Position numbers and translations under genes: made by a program
Source of the DNA: Nostoc edaphicum CCNP1411
Lineage (GTDB): Bacteria; Cyanobacteriota; Cyanobacteriia; Cyanobacteriales; Nostocaceae
Length of the DNA stretch: 64,000 nucleotides
Direction: 5' to 3'
Assembly: GCF_014023275.1 (NCBI RefSeq)
Contig: NZ_CP054698.1
Span: 7,525,001-7,589,000 of the forward strand
Notes under the pieces: generated by a model
What the model was told of the DNA's origin: nothing
The model's database searches: none
Seen by the model: the letters and a program-made list of their open reading frames with translations, nothing else
Part shown: piece by piece, positions 63,565 to 64,000 of the stretch
Layout of the letters: every line of letters starts with the position of its first letter
How positions within the stretch are numbered: position 1 is the first letter of the stretch

Positions 63565-64000
63565 TTTTTTTGGTGACAATAGGTAGAAGTTATTAGGTGT
63601 TAAGTGAATTTCAAAAGGCTTTCATAGGATTTTCATTTATTAACCATGTATCTAAAGGATGGAATAAAAGGGAATGAGAAAAGTAGTTTCCCATCCCCTA
63701 AAACATAAACACCAACTAGGTTAGAGAAGGAGAAAATAAAAACACGAACTAGACTATTAAAGTATTAATGTTGCTGTCTAGACCTTAATAGATTAGTGTT
63801 AGCACGGTGAATTTGAAACAAACAGAAGTTAAGATTGACTATTCGATTACCTCCATTTTAAAGTATTTTTCAGAAGTTCTGAGTTCTGAGTAAGAAGTAA
63901 TGAATCAGTAGTATTAACGAATCTTCCTACTCTCAGCCAAAGCAGTCGCTACTCGAAACTAATGTAATGCTTAGTCGGTCTAACTTTACTTTTTACTCAA
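63565..64000. promoter_or_regulatory. nifE upstream region
   Basis: A 436-bp non-coding stretch to the window end. It is AT-rich and has no gene on either strand that I can support. A promoter for nifEN is expected here, but I see no unambiguous NtcA box (GTAN8TAC). Confidence 0.4.

Overview
The window reads as a filamentous, heterocyst-type cyanobacterium of the Nostoc/Anabaena/Calothrix group. The basis is the very frequent HIP1 palindrome GCGATCGC, many heptanucleotide tandem repeats and foldback repeats between genes, an arginine-guanidine-removing enzyme, a Ser/Thr-His hybrid kinase, a plastoquinone-type UbiD, archaeal-type class I aldolase, and a nifE-nifN pair. The exact species cannot be told from sequence reading alone.

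Layout. 1-3 kb: 3' part of agrE (arginine to proline/ornithine), a DUF2085 membrane protein and a Tat-exported RidA-like protein. 3.5-8.9 kb: a 1812-residue Ser/Thr kinase - AAA - GAF - histidine kinase. 9.4-22.1 kb (minus strand): an operon for part of an extracellular-type contractile injection system (eCIS; in cyanobacteria also known as thylakoid-anchored tCIS). In transcription order it has a small protein, inner tube, a 1054-residue disordered protein, tube/baseplate adaptor, VgrG-like spike, PAAR tip, an intruding four-helix-bundle gene, gp25-like wedge, baseplate J, tail protein I and a DUF4159 protein. A DUF4157 protein with a possible toxin-like C-terminus diverges from it at 22.3 kb. 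No sheath, AAA ATPase or cap gene is present, so the machine must be completed from elsewhere.

24.7-34.2 kb (plus strand): an organosulfur island with a flavin monooxygenase, a ferritin-like protein, an SsuA-like lipoprotein, MetN, three MetQ lipoproteins and an NtaA/DszA-type monooxygenase. No membrane permease gene is present. The island contains a nested cluster of miniature transposons and ends in remnants of a glutathione S-transferase gene and msrA. 35-45.7 kb: dispersed housekeeping and stress genes (peroxiredoxin-like, SDR with a CIA30 insert, MocR regulator, SH3 protein, UbiD, periplasmic beta-carbonic anhydrase, LivF-type ATPase, ferredoxin).

46-49.8 kb is gene-poor and carries two paralogous genes of unknown function around a 158-bp inverted-repeat element. 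49.8-54.5 kb: hisZ, a J-domain/TPR protein, inositol monophosphatase, thermonuclease, a [2Fe-2S] ferredoxin and tRNA-Ser(GGA). 54.6-60.7 kb: a broken tnpB, tandem DUF1622 proteins, fbaB and aspartate aminotransferase. 60.8-63.6 kb (minus strand): nifE-nifN, translationally coupled, without nifX or nifK next to them. The NifE has Ser at the position I align with the cofactor-ligand Cys of Azotobacter NifE.
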